From positions 124,001 through 188,000 of the forward strand of contig NZ_QYOS01000020.1 in the NCBI RefSeq assembly GCF_003605195.1: 64,000 nt of DNA, written 5' to 3'. The stretch comes from Aurantiacibacter odishensis. GTDB taxonomy: Bacteria > Pseudomonadota > Alphaproteobacteria > Sphingomonadales > Sphingomonadaceae. Positions 18,560 to 26,933 of the stretch are shown one piece after another. The notes beneath the pieces are model-generated. The model did no database searches and was not told the DNA's origin. It worked only from the letters and a program-made list of their open reading frames with translations. How positions within the stretch are numbered: the first letter of the stretch is position 1; the number at the start of each line of letters is the position of its first letter. A program made the translations under genes and the position numbers.

Positions 18560-21393
18560 CAGTGCGCCGCGTCCCAGCTTGCCCCGGTGCCGATCTCGAT
18601 TCCCAGCGGCACGCTGAGCTCGACGGCGGGCAGGGCGGCTTCGGCCATGACTTTCTCGATCACCGGAGAGGCGGCTTCCACGTCGCTTTCCGGCAGTTCG
18701 AACACCAGTTCGTCATGCACCTGCAACAGCATCCGCACATCCGGCAGACCCGCCTCGGCAAGCGCAGGCAGCATCCGGGCCATGGCGCGCTTGATGATAT
18801 CGGCGCTGGTGCCCTGAATTGGCGCGTTGATCGCGGCGCGCTCGCTGCCCTGCCGCTCCGCCTGGTTCTTGGAATTGATGCGCGGGAACCACGTTTTCCG
18901 CCCGAACAGCGTCTCCGAATAGCCCTTGGCGCGCACGGTCTCCAGCGTCTGGTGAATGTAGTTCTGGATGCCGGGGAAGCGCTTGAAATAGGTGTCGATC
19001 ACTTCCTGCGCCTCGTCCGGCTCCACGCCCAAGCGGCCCGCAAGGCCCCAGCGCGAAATCCCGTAGAGGATGGCGAAGTTGATGGTCTTGGCCTTCGCGC
19101 GAGTATCGCGGTCGACCTCACCGTACATTTCCTTCGCGGTGCGCGCGTGGATGTCCTCGCCCGCTTCGAACGCTTCTCTCAATTGCGGCACGTCGGCCAT
19201 GTGCGCGGCGAGGCGCAGTTCGATCTGGCTGTAGTCCGCCGCCAGCAGCACGTTGCCTTCATCGGGGACGAAGGCCTTGCGGATCTCGCGCCCGATCTCG
19301 GTGCGGATGGGAATGTTCTGCAGGTTGGGATCGGTGGAGGACAGGCGCCCGGTCTGCGCGCCGACCAGCGAATAACTGGTGTGAACGCGGCTGGTGTTGG
19401 GATTGATCGCCTGCTGCAATGCGTCGGTATAGGTGGACTTCAGCTTGGATAGCTGGCGGTATTCCAGCACCTTGTCGGCAATGGTCGCGCCCTGCTGCGA
19501 AAGCTTCTCCAGCACCGACTGGTCGGTGGAATACTGGCCGCTCTTGCCCTTCTTGCCGCCCTTGTAGCCCATTTTCTCGAACAGGACGTCACCCAGTTGC
19601 TTGGGGCTGCCGATGGTGAATTCCTCGCCCGCTTCGGCGTGGATTTCCTTCTCGATGCGCGCGGTTGTCTCGGCGAACTGTTCTGACAGGCGCGAGAGCG
19701 CGGCGCGGTCCACCTTGATGCCTTCGCGCTCCATGCCAGCCACCACCGGGATAAGCGGCCGGTCCACTCGCTCGTAGATGCGTGTAGCGCCTTCCAGCGG
19801 CAGACGACGGTGGAGGTGCTGGTAGAGCCGCCAGGTCACGTCCGCGTCCTCCGCCGCGTATTCCGTGGCCTTGTCCAGCGGCACCTGGCCGAAGGGGATC
19901 GCTTTCTTGCCGGTGCCGCAGATGTCCTTGAACTTGAGGCAGGAGTGGCCGAGGTGGCGCTCGGCAAGCTCGTCCATCCCGTGCCCGCCGCCGATGCCGC
20001 TTTCCTCGCGGCCCGCGTCCATCGCGAAGCTGATCACCATGGTATCGTGGATCGGCGCGACGTGGATGCCGTGGCGGGCCAGCACGTTGAGGTCGTACTT
20101 GATGTTCTGGCCGACCTTCAGCACCGCGTCGCTTTCCAGCAGCGGCTTGATCGCGGCGAGCGCGGTCTCCCGCGCGATCTGTGCCGGTTTCTCGTCGAAC
20201 ATGTCGCCGGTGCCGTGGGCGAGCGGTACGTAGCAGGCATCGTTCGGCCCGACCGCGAGACTGAAGCCGACAAGGTCGCACAGCATGCAATCGAGATCGC
20301 TCGTCTCGGTATCGAAGGCCACCAGCCGTGCGGCAAAGGCGCGCTCGATCCAGTGCTCCAGCCGTTCCAGCGACTGCACGCATTCGTAAGTGCTGCGATC
20401 GACGTCCGGCCATTCGGGCAGCGGCTGGCTGTTGCCATCGGGCGAGGGATCGGCGCCCTTGTTGTCGGCCTTGGCGGGGTTGAGGTCGTTGGGCTTGTCC
20501 GGGCTGCCGGTCCCGGCGTCGAGGCGGCGCAGCAGGCTGGCGAAGCCGTGCGTCTCGAGGAATTTCGCCAGCGGTTCGGGCGGCACGCCCTCGAGCCTGA
20601 AATCCTCCAGCGGCTGCGGAAGCGCGCAATCCTCCTTCAGCGTCACCAGTACGCGGCTGAGTTCGGCATCGGCGCGATGCTCGATCAGGCGTTCCTTCAG
20701 CTTGGACTTCTTCATGCCCTCCGCGGCATCGAGAGCGGCGGTCAGGTCGCCGTGCTCGGCGATCAGCTTGCTCGCGGTCTTGGGGCCGACGCCGAAGATG
20801 CCGGGGATATTGTCAACCGAATCGCCCATCAGCGCGAGAACGTCTCCCACCTTCTCGGGGGGCACGCCGAATTTCTCCTCGACTTCCTCGATATAGATGC
20901 GCGCGTTCTTCATCGTGTCGAGCATGTCGATGCGGGCGCCGTCGACTTCGCCCACCAGCTGCATCAGGTCCTTGTCGCTGGAGACGATCGTCACGTCCCA
21001 CCCCTCCCGCTGCGCGGCGCGGGCGTAGGTGGCGATCATGTCGTCCGCCTCCACGTCCGGTTCCTCGATGCAGGGCAGGCTGAAAGCGCGGGTGGCATCG
21101 CGAATCAGCGGGAACTGCGGCACCAGGTCTTCCGGCGGATCTGGCCTGTGCGCCTTGTATTCGCTGTAAATCTCATTGCGGAAGCTCTGGCTCGACTTGT
21201 CGAGAATCACTGCGAGGTGCGTGGGGCCGTCCGCCTTGTCGAGATCCTCCGCCAGCTTCCACAGCATCGTGGTGTAGCCATAGACCGCGCCGACCGGGGT
21301 TCCTTCGGGATTCGTAAGCGGCGGCAGGCGGTGGTAAGCGCGGAAAATATAGGCCGAACCATCGACCAGGTAGAGATGCTGTTTTTCGGCCAT
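18559..21393 (-). CDS. polA: DNA polymerase I
   Basis: Repair and Okazaki-fragment polymerase, 944 residues. Residues about 1-290 are the 5' nuclease domain (LVDGSAYIFRAYH, DADDMIATYA-type metal ligands in VEADDMIATYARAA, and GVGPKTASKL helix-hairpin-helix). Residues about 340-540 are the 3'-5' exonuclease domain with the ExoI motif AFDTETSDLD, so proofreading looks intact. The polymerase domain has motif A DYSQIELRLAAH, the O-helix KTINFAILYGIS and motif C VHDELVFELPE. All three activities are therefore predicted. Confidence 0.97.
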   Translation of the reverse strand: MAEKQHLYLVDGSAYIFRAYHRLPPLTNPEGTPVGAVYGYTTMLWKLAEDLDKADGPTHLAVILDKSSQSFRNEIYSEYKAHRPDPPEDLVPQFPLIRDATRAFSLPCIEEPDVEADDMIATYARAAQREGWDVTIVSSDKDLMQLVGEVDGARIDMLDTMKNARIYIEEVEEKFGVPPEKVGDVLALMGDSVDNIPGIFGVGPKTASKLIAEHGDLTAALDAAEGMKKSKLKERLIEHRADAELSRVLVTLKEDCALPQPLEDFRLEGVPPEPLAKFLETHGFASLLRRLDAGTGSPDKPNDLNPAKADNKGADPSPDGNSQPLPEWPDVDRSTYECVQSLERLEHWIERAFAARLVAFDTETSDLDCMLCDLVGFSLAVGPNDACYVPLAHGTGDMFDEKPAQIARETALAAIKPLLESDAVLKVGQNIKYDLNVLARHGIHVAPIHDTMVISFAMDAGREESGIGGGHGMDELAERHLGHSCLKFKDICGTGKKAIPFGQVPLDKATEYAAEDADVTWRLYQHLHRRLPLEGATRIYERVDRPLIPVVAGMEREGIKVDRAALSRLSEQFAETTARIEKEIHAEAGEEFTIGSPKQLGDVLFEKMGYKGGKKGKSGQYSTDQSVLEKLSQQGATIADKVLEYRQLSKLKSTYTDALQQAINPNTSRVHTSYSLVGAQTGRLSSTDPNLQNIPIRTEIGREIRKAFVPDEGNVLLAADYSQIELRLAAHMADVPQLREAFEAGEDIHARTAKEMYGEVDRDTRAKAKTINFAILYGISRWGLAGRLGVEPDEAQEVIDTYFKRFPGIQNYIHQTLETVRAKGYSETLFGRKTWFPRINSKNQAERQGSERAAINAPIQGTSADIIKRAMARMLPALAEAGLPDVRMLLQVHDELVFELPESDVEAASPVIEKVMAEAALPAVELSVPLGIEIGTGASWDAAH

Positions 21394-21597
21394 TTGCGCC
21401 TGCTAGCACGCCCTTCTTCCGCCTGTAAGCACCAAACATCCTGCCTTATTCTCGCCCTCGCTTCGCCGCATTGTTGCCACATTATGCTTGCGCGGGTCGA
21501 AATGTGGCATTATTTAGGCATCAGAGCCGGGGGGAAACCGGCTTCGGGACAGGCGACACGCCTTTTCCAACTTTATGCAATTCAAGGATTTATACCT

Positions 21598-21861
21598 ATG
21601 CGTAAGATCGCTCTCGTCGCTGCCGCTGCTGCTGGCGCCCTGACCCTGGCCGCTTGCTCGGAAGGCACCGAAGACGCCGCAGAAGCCACCGCTGAAAGCG
21701 CTGCCGCCGACACCGAAGCCAACATGGAAGCCATGGAAGAAGGCGCTGAAGAAGCCACCATGGAAGCCGAAGCTACCATGGAAGAAGGCATGGCCGAAGC
21801 TGGTGCCGAAATGGAAGAAGCCGGCGCCGAAATGCAGGAAGAAGCTGCCGAAGCCGAGTAA
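21598..21861 (+). CDS. Small acidic Ala/Glu-rich lipoprotein
   Basis: An 87-residue secreted lipoprotein. The signal peptide ends with LTLAAC (Cys20). The mature part is almost only Ala, Glu and Met, with imperfect repeats of the type AEAGAEMEEAGAEM near residues 62-78, so a helical or disordered acidic rod is likely. AAGGATT precedes the ATG, and a strong terminator follows 30 bases after the stop, so it is a single-gene unit. A similar protein is encoded at 41449-41691. Function unknown. Confidence 0.8.
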   Translation: MRKIALVAAAAAGALTLAACSEGTEDAAEATAESAAADTEANMEAMEEGAEEATMEAEATMEEGMAEAGAEMEEAGAEMQEEAAEAE

Positions 21862-21891
21862 TCGGTCCGCAGCCTTCCAGGCTTACAGAAC

Positions 21892-21926
21892 AAAGGGCGT
21901 GGCCAGCGACGGCCGCGCCCTTTTTC
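21892..21926 (+). terminator. Intrinsic terminator of the acidic lipoprotein gene
   Basis: AGGGCG-T-GGCC and GGCC-G-CGCCCT form a long stem with a short loop, followed by TTTTTCTTT. It is 30 bases after the lipoprotein stop and also faces the end of the convergent hydrolase gene. Confidence 0.85.
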
Positions 21927-21951
21927 TTTGTCCGTCTGATTATCGGCTAAA

Positions 21952-23016
21952 TCAGCGCGCCGCAGCAGCCGACTGGTGCTGCGCGCTGGCATACTGGCGC
22001 GCATCGGCACGTTCGGCATAGCCATCGTAAAGCGCACGGGCGATCGAGGCGATGCGGGCATCGCGCAACCGCCGCGCTTCGGACTTGTTGGCGTTCTCGT
22101 GCGCCTGCGAGGCGCTCTGCCCGGTGACGAAGATTGCCATGGCAATCGCGCGGCCATCAGGCATTTCAACAATGCCGATGTCGCCCGCCATGCGATTGAG
22201 CGTTCCGGTCTTGTGTGACACCGTGACGCCTGCAGGCATCATTCCGCGGATACGATTGCGACCGGTGCGGGTGCGCTCCATCGCGTTGAGGATCACGTCG
22301 CGGCTCTCCGCGCTCAGCCATTCGCCCTGGTAGATGCCCGCCAGCAACCGGACCATCGTTTCCGGCGTCGCGGCATCGCGCGGGTCGATGTGATATGTGG
22401 GGTCGAACTCGCCGTCGTCGCGCACGAGCGTGGCGATATCGCGGTCGAGGCTGAAACCGGAGAGACCTGCGCGGCGCGCCCAGTCGTTCACCGCAGCAGG
22501 ACCGCCGACCGCTGCCAACAGGGCATCGGTCGCGGGATTGGAACTGCGGGTGATCATCAGGTCGATAAGCTGGCTCGCGGGCAGGTATTCGCCTTCGCGA
22601 ACCGGCGCGACGCGGGTGGAGAAACGCTGGGAGCGCACGGCCCACAGCAGCGGGAACTCGCTCGTCAGGCTCCAGCGGCCCTGGTCAACGCCTTCAAGGA
22701 AAGTCGCGGCAATGGCGATCTTGCTGGTGGAGGCCATGGGGAACAACTGGTCCCCCAGCACCGATACCTGCTCGCCCGTTGCGAGATCGATCGCGGCAAC
22801 GCCGATGCGCCCGTCACGGCCATTGGCGATCTGAGCAATTCGCCGCTCCAGCGGACTATCCGGGTCGGCAACGAATTGCTCGGGCTCGCGAACTTCGGTG
22901 CCGAAGGCTGAGTCGAACGCGCTTTCAAGGTCCTGCGCCTGGGCCGGCGCGCTTGCGAATGGAGCCAGTGCCAGCGCCAGCGGCGCAACAATACGAGTAA
23001 GAGCCGATCTGTTCAT
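21952..23016 (-). CDS. Secreted serine hydrolase of the class A beta-lactamase fold
   Basis: A 354-residue exported protein with signal peptide (cleavage near APAQAQ). The core has the active-site motif STSK (Ser-x-x-Lys), SSN in place of the usual SDN (MITRSSNPATD), and HKTGT as the KTG box. I do not see the omega-loop ExxLN motif that carries the deacylating Glu in true penicillinases; the stretch reads DPRDAATPETM, which matches only the following part. It may be an atypical lactamase or a peptidoglycan-active hydrolase. A GTG nine bases upstream is an alternative start. Confidence in the fold is high, in drug hydrolysis low. Confidence 0.85.
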   Translation of the reverse strand: MNRSALTRIVAPLALALAPFASAPAQAQDLESAFDSAFGTEVREPEQFVADPDSPLERRIAQIANGRDGRIGVAAIDLATGEQVSVLGDQLFPMASTSKIAIAATFLEGVDQGRWSLTSEFPLLWAVRSQRFSTRVAPVREGEYLPASQLIDLMITRSSNPATDALLAAVGGPAAVNDWARRAGLSGFSLDRDIATLVRDDGEFDPTYHIDPRDAATPETMVRLLAGIYQGEWLSAESRDVILNAMERTRTGRNRIRGMMPAGVTVSHKTGTLNRMAGDIGIVEMPDGRAIAMAIFVTGQSASQAHENANKSEARRLRDARIASIARALYDGYAERADARQYASAQHQSAAAAR

Positions 23017-23070
23017 ATGCCTCACGCTGCCAGAAACGTGCTTATCAATTGCTTAATAACACAACTTCTG

Positions 23071-23104
23071 GCCAATCCCGCGCGATGAATCGCACGGGAT
23101 TGGC
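23071..23104. repeat. 34-base near-perfect palindrome between two minus-strand genes
   Basis: Ten-base arms GCCAATCCCG and CGGGATTGGC are perfect, and the inner GCGAT/ATCGC continues the symmetry with a single mismatch. No T run follows. It could be a terminator-like hairpin after the host-attachment gene or a protein site before the hydrolase gene. Confidence 0.6.
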
Positions 23105-23151
23105 GACGTGATGAGCAGCATAGCCTGAATGCGGCGCAAAAAAGGCGGCAA

Positions 23152-23559
23152 TCAGGCGTTGGCGAGCACCTTCTCGATGCGATCGAGCGGTTCGTGCGTC
23201 AGCGCCTTGTCCAGTTCACCCACCAGCCGCTTTTCCAGTTCGACGTGATAGTGACGGCGCATTTCGCCAAGCGTCTTGGGATCTGCGATCACCACAAGTT
23301 CCTCGAATTCGCCCGCAATGGCCTTGCTGTTGAGCCACTCCGCTGCGGCAGCACCATGGGCCAGTTCGTTGAGATCGGTGTTGCCGCTCATCTGACTGGC
23401 GCTGTCCTGGTGCTTCACGCCGGCACTGAAATTGGTAGCATCGAGATCGGGTTCGGCCACCTTGGAAAGCTTTGGCTCGAAAATCTGGCCGTCGTTACGC
23501 AGCAGCACGAAACGCTCTCCATCGACCAGCGCGACATGGGCCTTGTGCGGAACTTTCAT
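23152..23559 (-). CDS. Host-attachment-family protein
   Basis: A 135-residue protein of the family named after an Agrobacterium attachment gene; related proteins resemble the release factor eRF1 middle domain. Typical segments are HVALVDGERFVLLRN at the start and FEELVVIADPKTLGEMRRHYH in the second half, then a C-terminal KLLVGELDKAL-like helix. There is no signal peptide, so it is cytoplasmic. AGGAGAGAA precedes the ATG. The biochemical role is unknown and the name should not be read as proof of host interaction. Confidence 0.82.
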   Translation of the reverse strand: MKVPHKAHVALVDGERFVLLRNDGQIFEPKLSKVAEPDLDATNFSAGVKHQDSASQMSGNTDLNELAHGAAAAEWLNSKAIAGEFEELVVIADPKTLGEMRRHYHVELEKRLVGELDKALTHEPLDRIEKVLANA

Positions 23560-23646
23560 CTTGGGTTCTCTCCTGCCAATTGGTGTTCTCTCAAAGCAAC
23601 GGGCAGCGAAGCGATTGGTGCCCCGGAAAGGGCACCGAAATCGGTG

Positions 23647-24441
23647 CTATTCCGGCTTTCTCAGGCGCCAGGTGAACTGGTCCGTCTGGCCACGGATGGA
23701 ATCGTCGAAGACGTTGGCGGTGCGCGGGTCGTCGGGCCGGGCGTAAAGGTCTGATTCCTCTTCCAGTTCGAAGCCCACGCCCGTCAGCGCGTCCAGCGCC
23801 AGTTGCCTGTCCATGCGGTGCACGGTGTTGGCCGCTTCGACCCCGCCGCCTTCTGCCGCGAGGTGATCCACCACCACCAGCGTGCCGCCGGGCTTCAGGG
23901 AATCGTACAGCATCTGCACCGCCTCTTCTGCCGTGCCCTCCGGGAAATCGGTCAGGTAGAGGTCGTGAAAGTTCATCACCGTGATGATGGTGTCGAGCGG
24001 CTCGGGCCAGCCCGGCTCTGCAATCGGGCCTCGCAACGGGACAACGTTGACCGGGTTACCCTCGCTATCGGCGTAGGGCGCCACGGCGGCATCCTGCTCG
24101 TCCGCGTATTCGGGACGGAAGGCGATGAACTCCTCCGGCTGGAAGGCATAGACCTTGCCATTCGCGCCCACGGCGGTGGCCAGCAGGCGCGTGAGGTAGC
24201 CCCCGCCCATGATGTAGTCGCCGACGACTTCGCCCTTGTCGATCTGGGCGAAGGCCAGCAACTCAGCGGGCTGCCGGGTTTCGTCGTACTGGCGATCGTC
24301 CATGCGCGCGATGTCGTTGACGGCCTGCATGTACTGCCGCGCGGAATAGTTCGCGCTTTCGCTTTCGACAGTCTCCGTCTCGCTGCCGCAGGCCGCAAGG
24401 CCGATCAGCAGGGCACCCGCAATGATGGCGCTGCGCATCAT
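23647..24441 (-). CDS. Lipoprotein with methyltransferase-like domain (COG4798 type)
   Basis: A 264-residue protein. The N-terminus is a lipoprotein signal with LIGLAACGS (Cys at about 17). The remainder looks like a class I methyltransferase fold: GDYIMGGGYLTRLLATAVG replaces the SAM loop, then VYAFQPEEF, then DTIITVMNFHDLYLTD and LKPGGTLVVVDHLA. Predicted methyltransferases of this kind with export signals are known in proteobacteria, but SAM is not expected in the periplasm, so the activity is open. GGGGAG lies before two adjacent ATG codons; the first was chosen. Confidence 0.8.
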   Translation of the reverse strand: MMRSAIIAGALLIGLAACGSETETVESESANYSARQYMQAVNDIARMDDRQYDETRQPAELLAFAQIDKGEVVGDYIMGGGYLTRLLATAVGANGKVYAFQPEEFIAFRPEYADEQDAAVAPYADSEGNPVNVVPLRGPIAEPGWPEPLDTIITVMNFHDLYLTDFPEGTAEEAVQMLYDSLKPGGTLVVVDHLAAEGGGVEAANTVHRMDRQLALDALTGVGFELEEESDLYARPDDPRTANVFDDSIRGQTDQFTWRLRKPE

Positions 24442-24602
24442 GAAATCTCCCCTCGTTGCTCCGGTCGAAGAAGCTATCGTCATGGCTCGTGCCTCGCAAG
24501 CGGCACCCGCAACCGCGCATGAGCCAATGTCCACGCTTGACGTGAGCGGGCTTTCCGGGCCCTATAGGTGCGAATGAAACCAGTCCCGGGAATCGCATTT
24601 AC

Positions 24603-26882
24603 ATGAACAATCGCAACCGCTTCGCTGCGGGCGTCTCGCTCGCTGCCCTCCTGCTTGCCGGCGCCACCAGCGTTGCTGCACAGGACGTGTCCATCGTGCA
24701 GCCCGGACCCATCGGGGCAGAACCGCGCACGCTGAGCGAGGAGGAAGCGACGCAGCTTGCCCGCAACGGCTATTCCCCGGCGGACGTCGCCTTCATGCAG
24801 GGCATGATCGTGCACCACCAGCAGGCTGTCGACATGGCGGCGCTGGTGCAGGAGCGTACCAACACGCCAGAAGTGCTGGCAGTGGCGCGCCGGATCGATG
24901 CCTCACAGAAGGACGAGATGGATTTCATGCGCGGCTGGCTCACCGATCGCGGTGAACTGGTGGAAATGGCAGGTATGGGCCACGCCGGCCATTCCGGCAT
25001 GGAAGGCATGGCAACGCCCGAGCAGATGGAAGCGCTGGCCGCCGCGCGCGGCACCAATTTCGATCGCTACTTCCTCGAGTTGATGGTCCGCCACCACCAG
25101 GGTGCAATCACCATGGTGAATGAACTGCACAACCAGCGCGGCACGGCGGCGGACCCGGTGATGTACGAATTCACCAGCGAAGTGGTGAACGACCAGAACG
25201 CCGAGATCGAGCGGATGAACGCTTTCCTCGTCAGCCTGTCCGACGATCCTCGCGCCACGCTGGCCGCGGGCGTGTTCGATGCGGGCGAAGCGATCAGCAA
25301 CCTTCGCCACGTCGCTTTCCTGCGCAAGCCCGCGGGCTTCTTCGATCCGGAAAATCCGGCTGACCTGCGCCCGCGCATCGACACCGATGAAGACGAGGCC
25401 GAAACCGCCGAAGAAGCCGGCGAAATGGACCATTCCCAGCACGCCGGGCATGGGGGTCATGCGATGGCATCTTCCGATCCGCGCGATGATGGCGAAGAGG
25501 AAGCCGAGCCCCGCTTCGCAGAGCGCGGCGGCCTGCTGGACTTCGCCAACACGGACATCGCCTTCTCAGGCGACCTGATGGTGGCGGGCAACTATCACGG
25601 GTTCAACGCCTATCGCCTGGGCGCGGACGGTGTGCCGCAGCTGGTCAGCTCGGTGGTCTGCCCCGGCGGGCAGGGCGACGTGTCCATCGCGGGCGACCTG
25701 CTTATCATGAGCGTCGAGGAAACCCGCGGTCGCACTGATTGCGGCCTGGAGGGCGTGACCGACCGCGTGAGCGAAGAGCGTTTCCGCGGCCTTCGCATTT
25801 TCGACATTTCAGATGTCACCCGCCCGCGCCAGGTCGGCCAGGTGCAGACCTGCCGTGGCAGTCACACCCACTCCATCGTCACCGAGACCGACACCAGCCT
25901 GATCGTCTACAACTCGGGCACTGGTTCCGTGCGCGAGACCGAGGAGCTGGAATTCTGCATCGGCGATGTTCCGGGCGACGATCGCACCGCGCTGTTCAGC
26001 ATCGACGTGATCGAAATCCCGCTCGCCAATCCGGGGGAGGCGCGCATCGTCTCCAGCCCGCGCGTGTTCGCCGATCCCGAAACGGGGCGCCTTGCCGGCC
26101 TGTGGCTGGGCGGTGACCACGGCGACCAGACGCAGGACACCCGCCGCACCGACCAGTGCCACGACATCACCGTGTTCCCGGCGCGCAACATCGCGGCGGG
26201 GGCTTGCTCGGGCAACGGCATCATCTTCGACATTTCCGACCCGATGAACCCTGTGCGCATGGACGAGGTGGTCGACCCCGGCTTCGCCTACTGGCACTCG
26301 GCCACGTTCAACAACACCGGCGACATCGTGCTGTTCACTGACGAGTGGGGCGGCGGCGGTCGCCCGCGCTGTCAGGCCAGCGACCCGCGCGAATGGGGCG
26401 CCAACGCCTTCTACGCCATCGAGGACGGGGAACTGCAATATCGCGGCACCTTCAAGCTGCCCGCGCCGCAGGGCGAGACCGAGAACTGTGTCGCGCACAA
26501 CGGCTCGATCATTCCGGTGCCGGGCCGCAACATCTTCGTCCAGGCATGGTACCAGGGCGGAGTTTCCGTGATCGACTTCACCGATCCGGCGAACCCCTAC
26601 GAAATCGCCTATTTCGACCGTGGCCCGATCGACACGGACCAGCTCGTTACCGGCGGCTACTGGTCGGCTTATTGGTACAACGGTCGCATCTACGCGACCG
26701 AGATCGCACGCGGCATCGACGTTTTCGCACTGGAGCCGAGCGAACACCTGACCGCAGCCGAAATCGCGGCGGCAGAAGCTGCCAGCTTCCAGGACGGCGT
26801 GTTCAACCCGCAGACGCAGTTCCCCGTCACCTGGAGCGACGAGGTGCTGGAAGCGGTCGAGGAAAGCCGGATGGGTGGGTAA
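24603..26882 (+). CDS. Exported DUF305 / LVIVD-repeat fusion protein
   Basis: A 759-residue secreted protein. The signal peptide is about residues 1-25 (TSVAAQD). A DUF305 domain spans about 50-215, with the paired histidine motifs MIVHHQQAVDMA and MVRHHQGAITM and a Met/His-rich loop GMGHAGHSGMEGM, which suggests copper or another soft metal. An acidic and His-rich linker (DHSQHAGHGGHAM) leads into a C-terminal beta-propeller-like region of LVIVD type from about 310 to 710 (RIFDISDVTRPRQVGQVQTC, NGIIFDISDPMNPV, SVIDFTDPANPYEIAYFD). A strong hairpin follows the stop. Function unknown; metal handling is inferred. Confidence 0.85.
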   Translation: MNNRNRFAAGVSLAALLLAGATSVAAQDVSIVQPGPIGAEPRTLSEEEATQLARNGYSPADVAFMQGMIVHHQQAVDMAALVQERTNTPEVLAVARRIDASQKDEMDFMRGWLTDRGELVEMAGMGHAGHSGMEGMATPEQMEALAAARGTNFDRYFLELMVRHHQGAITMVNELHNQRGTAADPVMYEFTSEVVNDQNAEIERMNAFLVSLSDDPRATLAAGVFDAGEAISNLRHVAFLRKPAGFFDPENPADLRPRIDTDEDEAETAEEAGEMDHSQHAGHGGHAMASSDPRDDGEEEAEPRFAERGGLLDFANTDIAFSGDLMVAGNYHGFNAYRLGADGVPQLVSSVVCPGGQGDVSIAGDLLIMSVEETRGRTDCGLEGVTDRVSEERFRGLRIFDISDVTRPRQVGQVQTCRGSHTHSIVTETDTSLIVYNSGTGSVRETEELEFCIGDVPGDDRTALFSIDVIEIPLANPGEARIVSSPRVFADPETGRLAGLWLGGDHGDQTQDTRRTDQCHDITVFPARNIAAGACSGNGIIFDISDPMNPVRMDEVVDPGFAYWHSATFNNTGDIVLFTDEWGGGGRPRCQASDPREWGANAFYAIEDGELQYRGTFKLPAPQGETENCVAHNGSIIPVPGRNIFVQAWYQGGVSVIDFTDPANPYEIAYFDRGPIDTDQLVTGGYWSAYWYNGRIYATEIARGIDVFALEPSEHLTAAEIAAAEAASFQDGVFNPQTQFPVTWSDEVLEAVEESRMGG

Positions 26883-26895
26883 CGTCCCGAACTGG

Positions 26896-26933
26896 ATGGG
26901 GGCGGGCGAAACATCTTCCGCCCCCTTCTTCTA
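26896..26933 (+). terminator. Terminator of the DUF305/LVIVD gene
   Basis: GGGGGCGG and CCGCCCCC form an 8-base-pair stem with a 12-base loop, followed by TTCTTCT. It abuts the stop of the convergent permease gene. Confidence 0.65.

Noticed and set aside
19810..21597. Long plus-strand frame running into the acidic lipoprotein
   Set aside because: Most of it is antisense to polA. The lipoprotein signal starts only at 21598.
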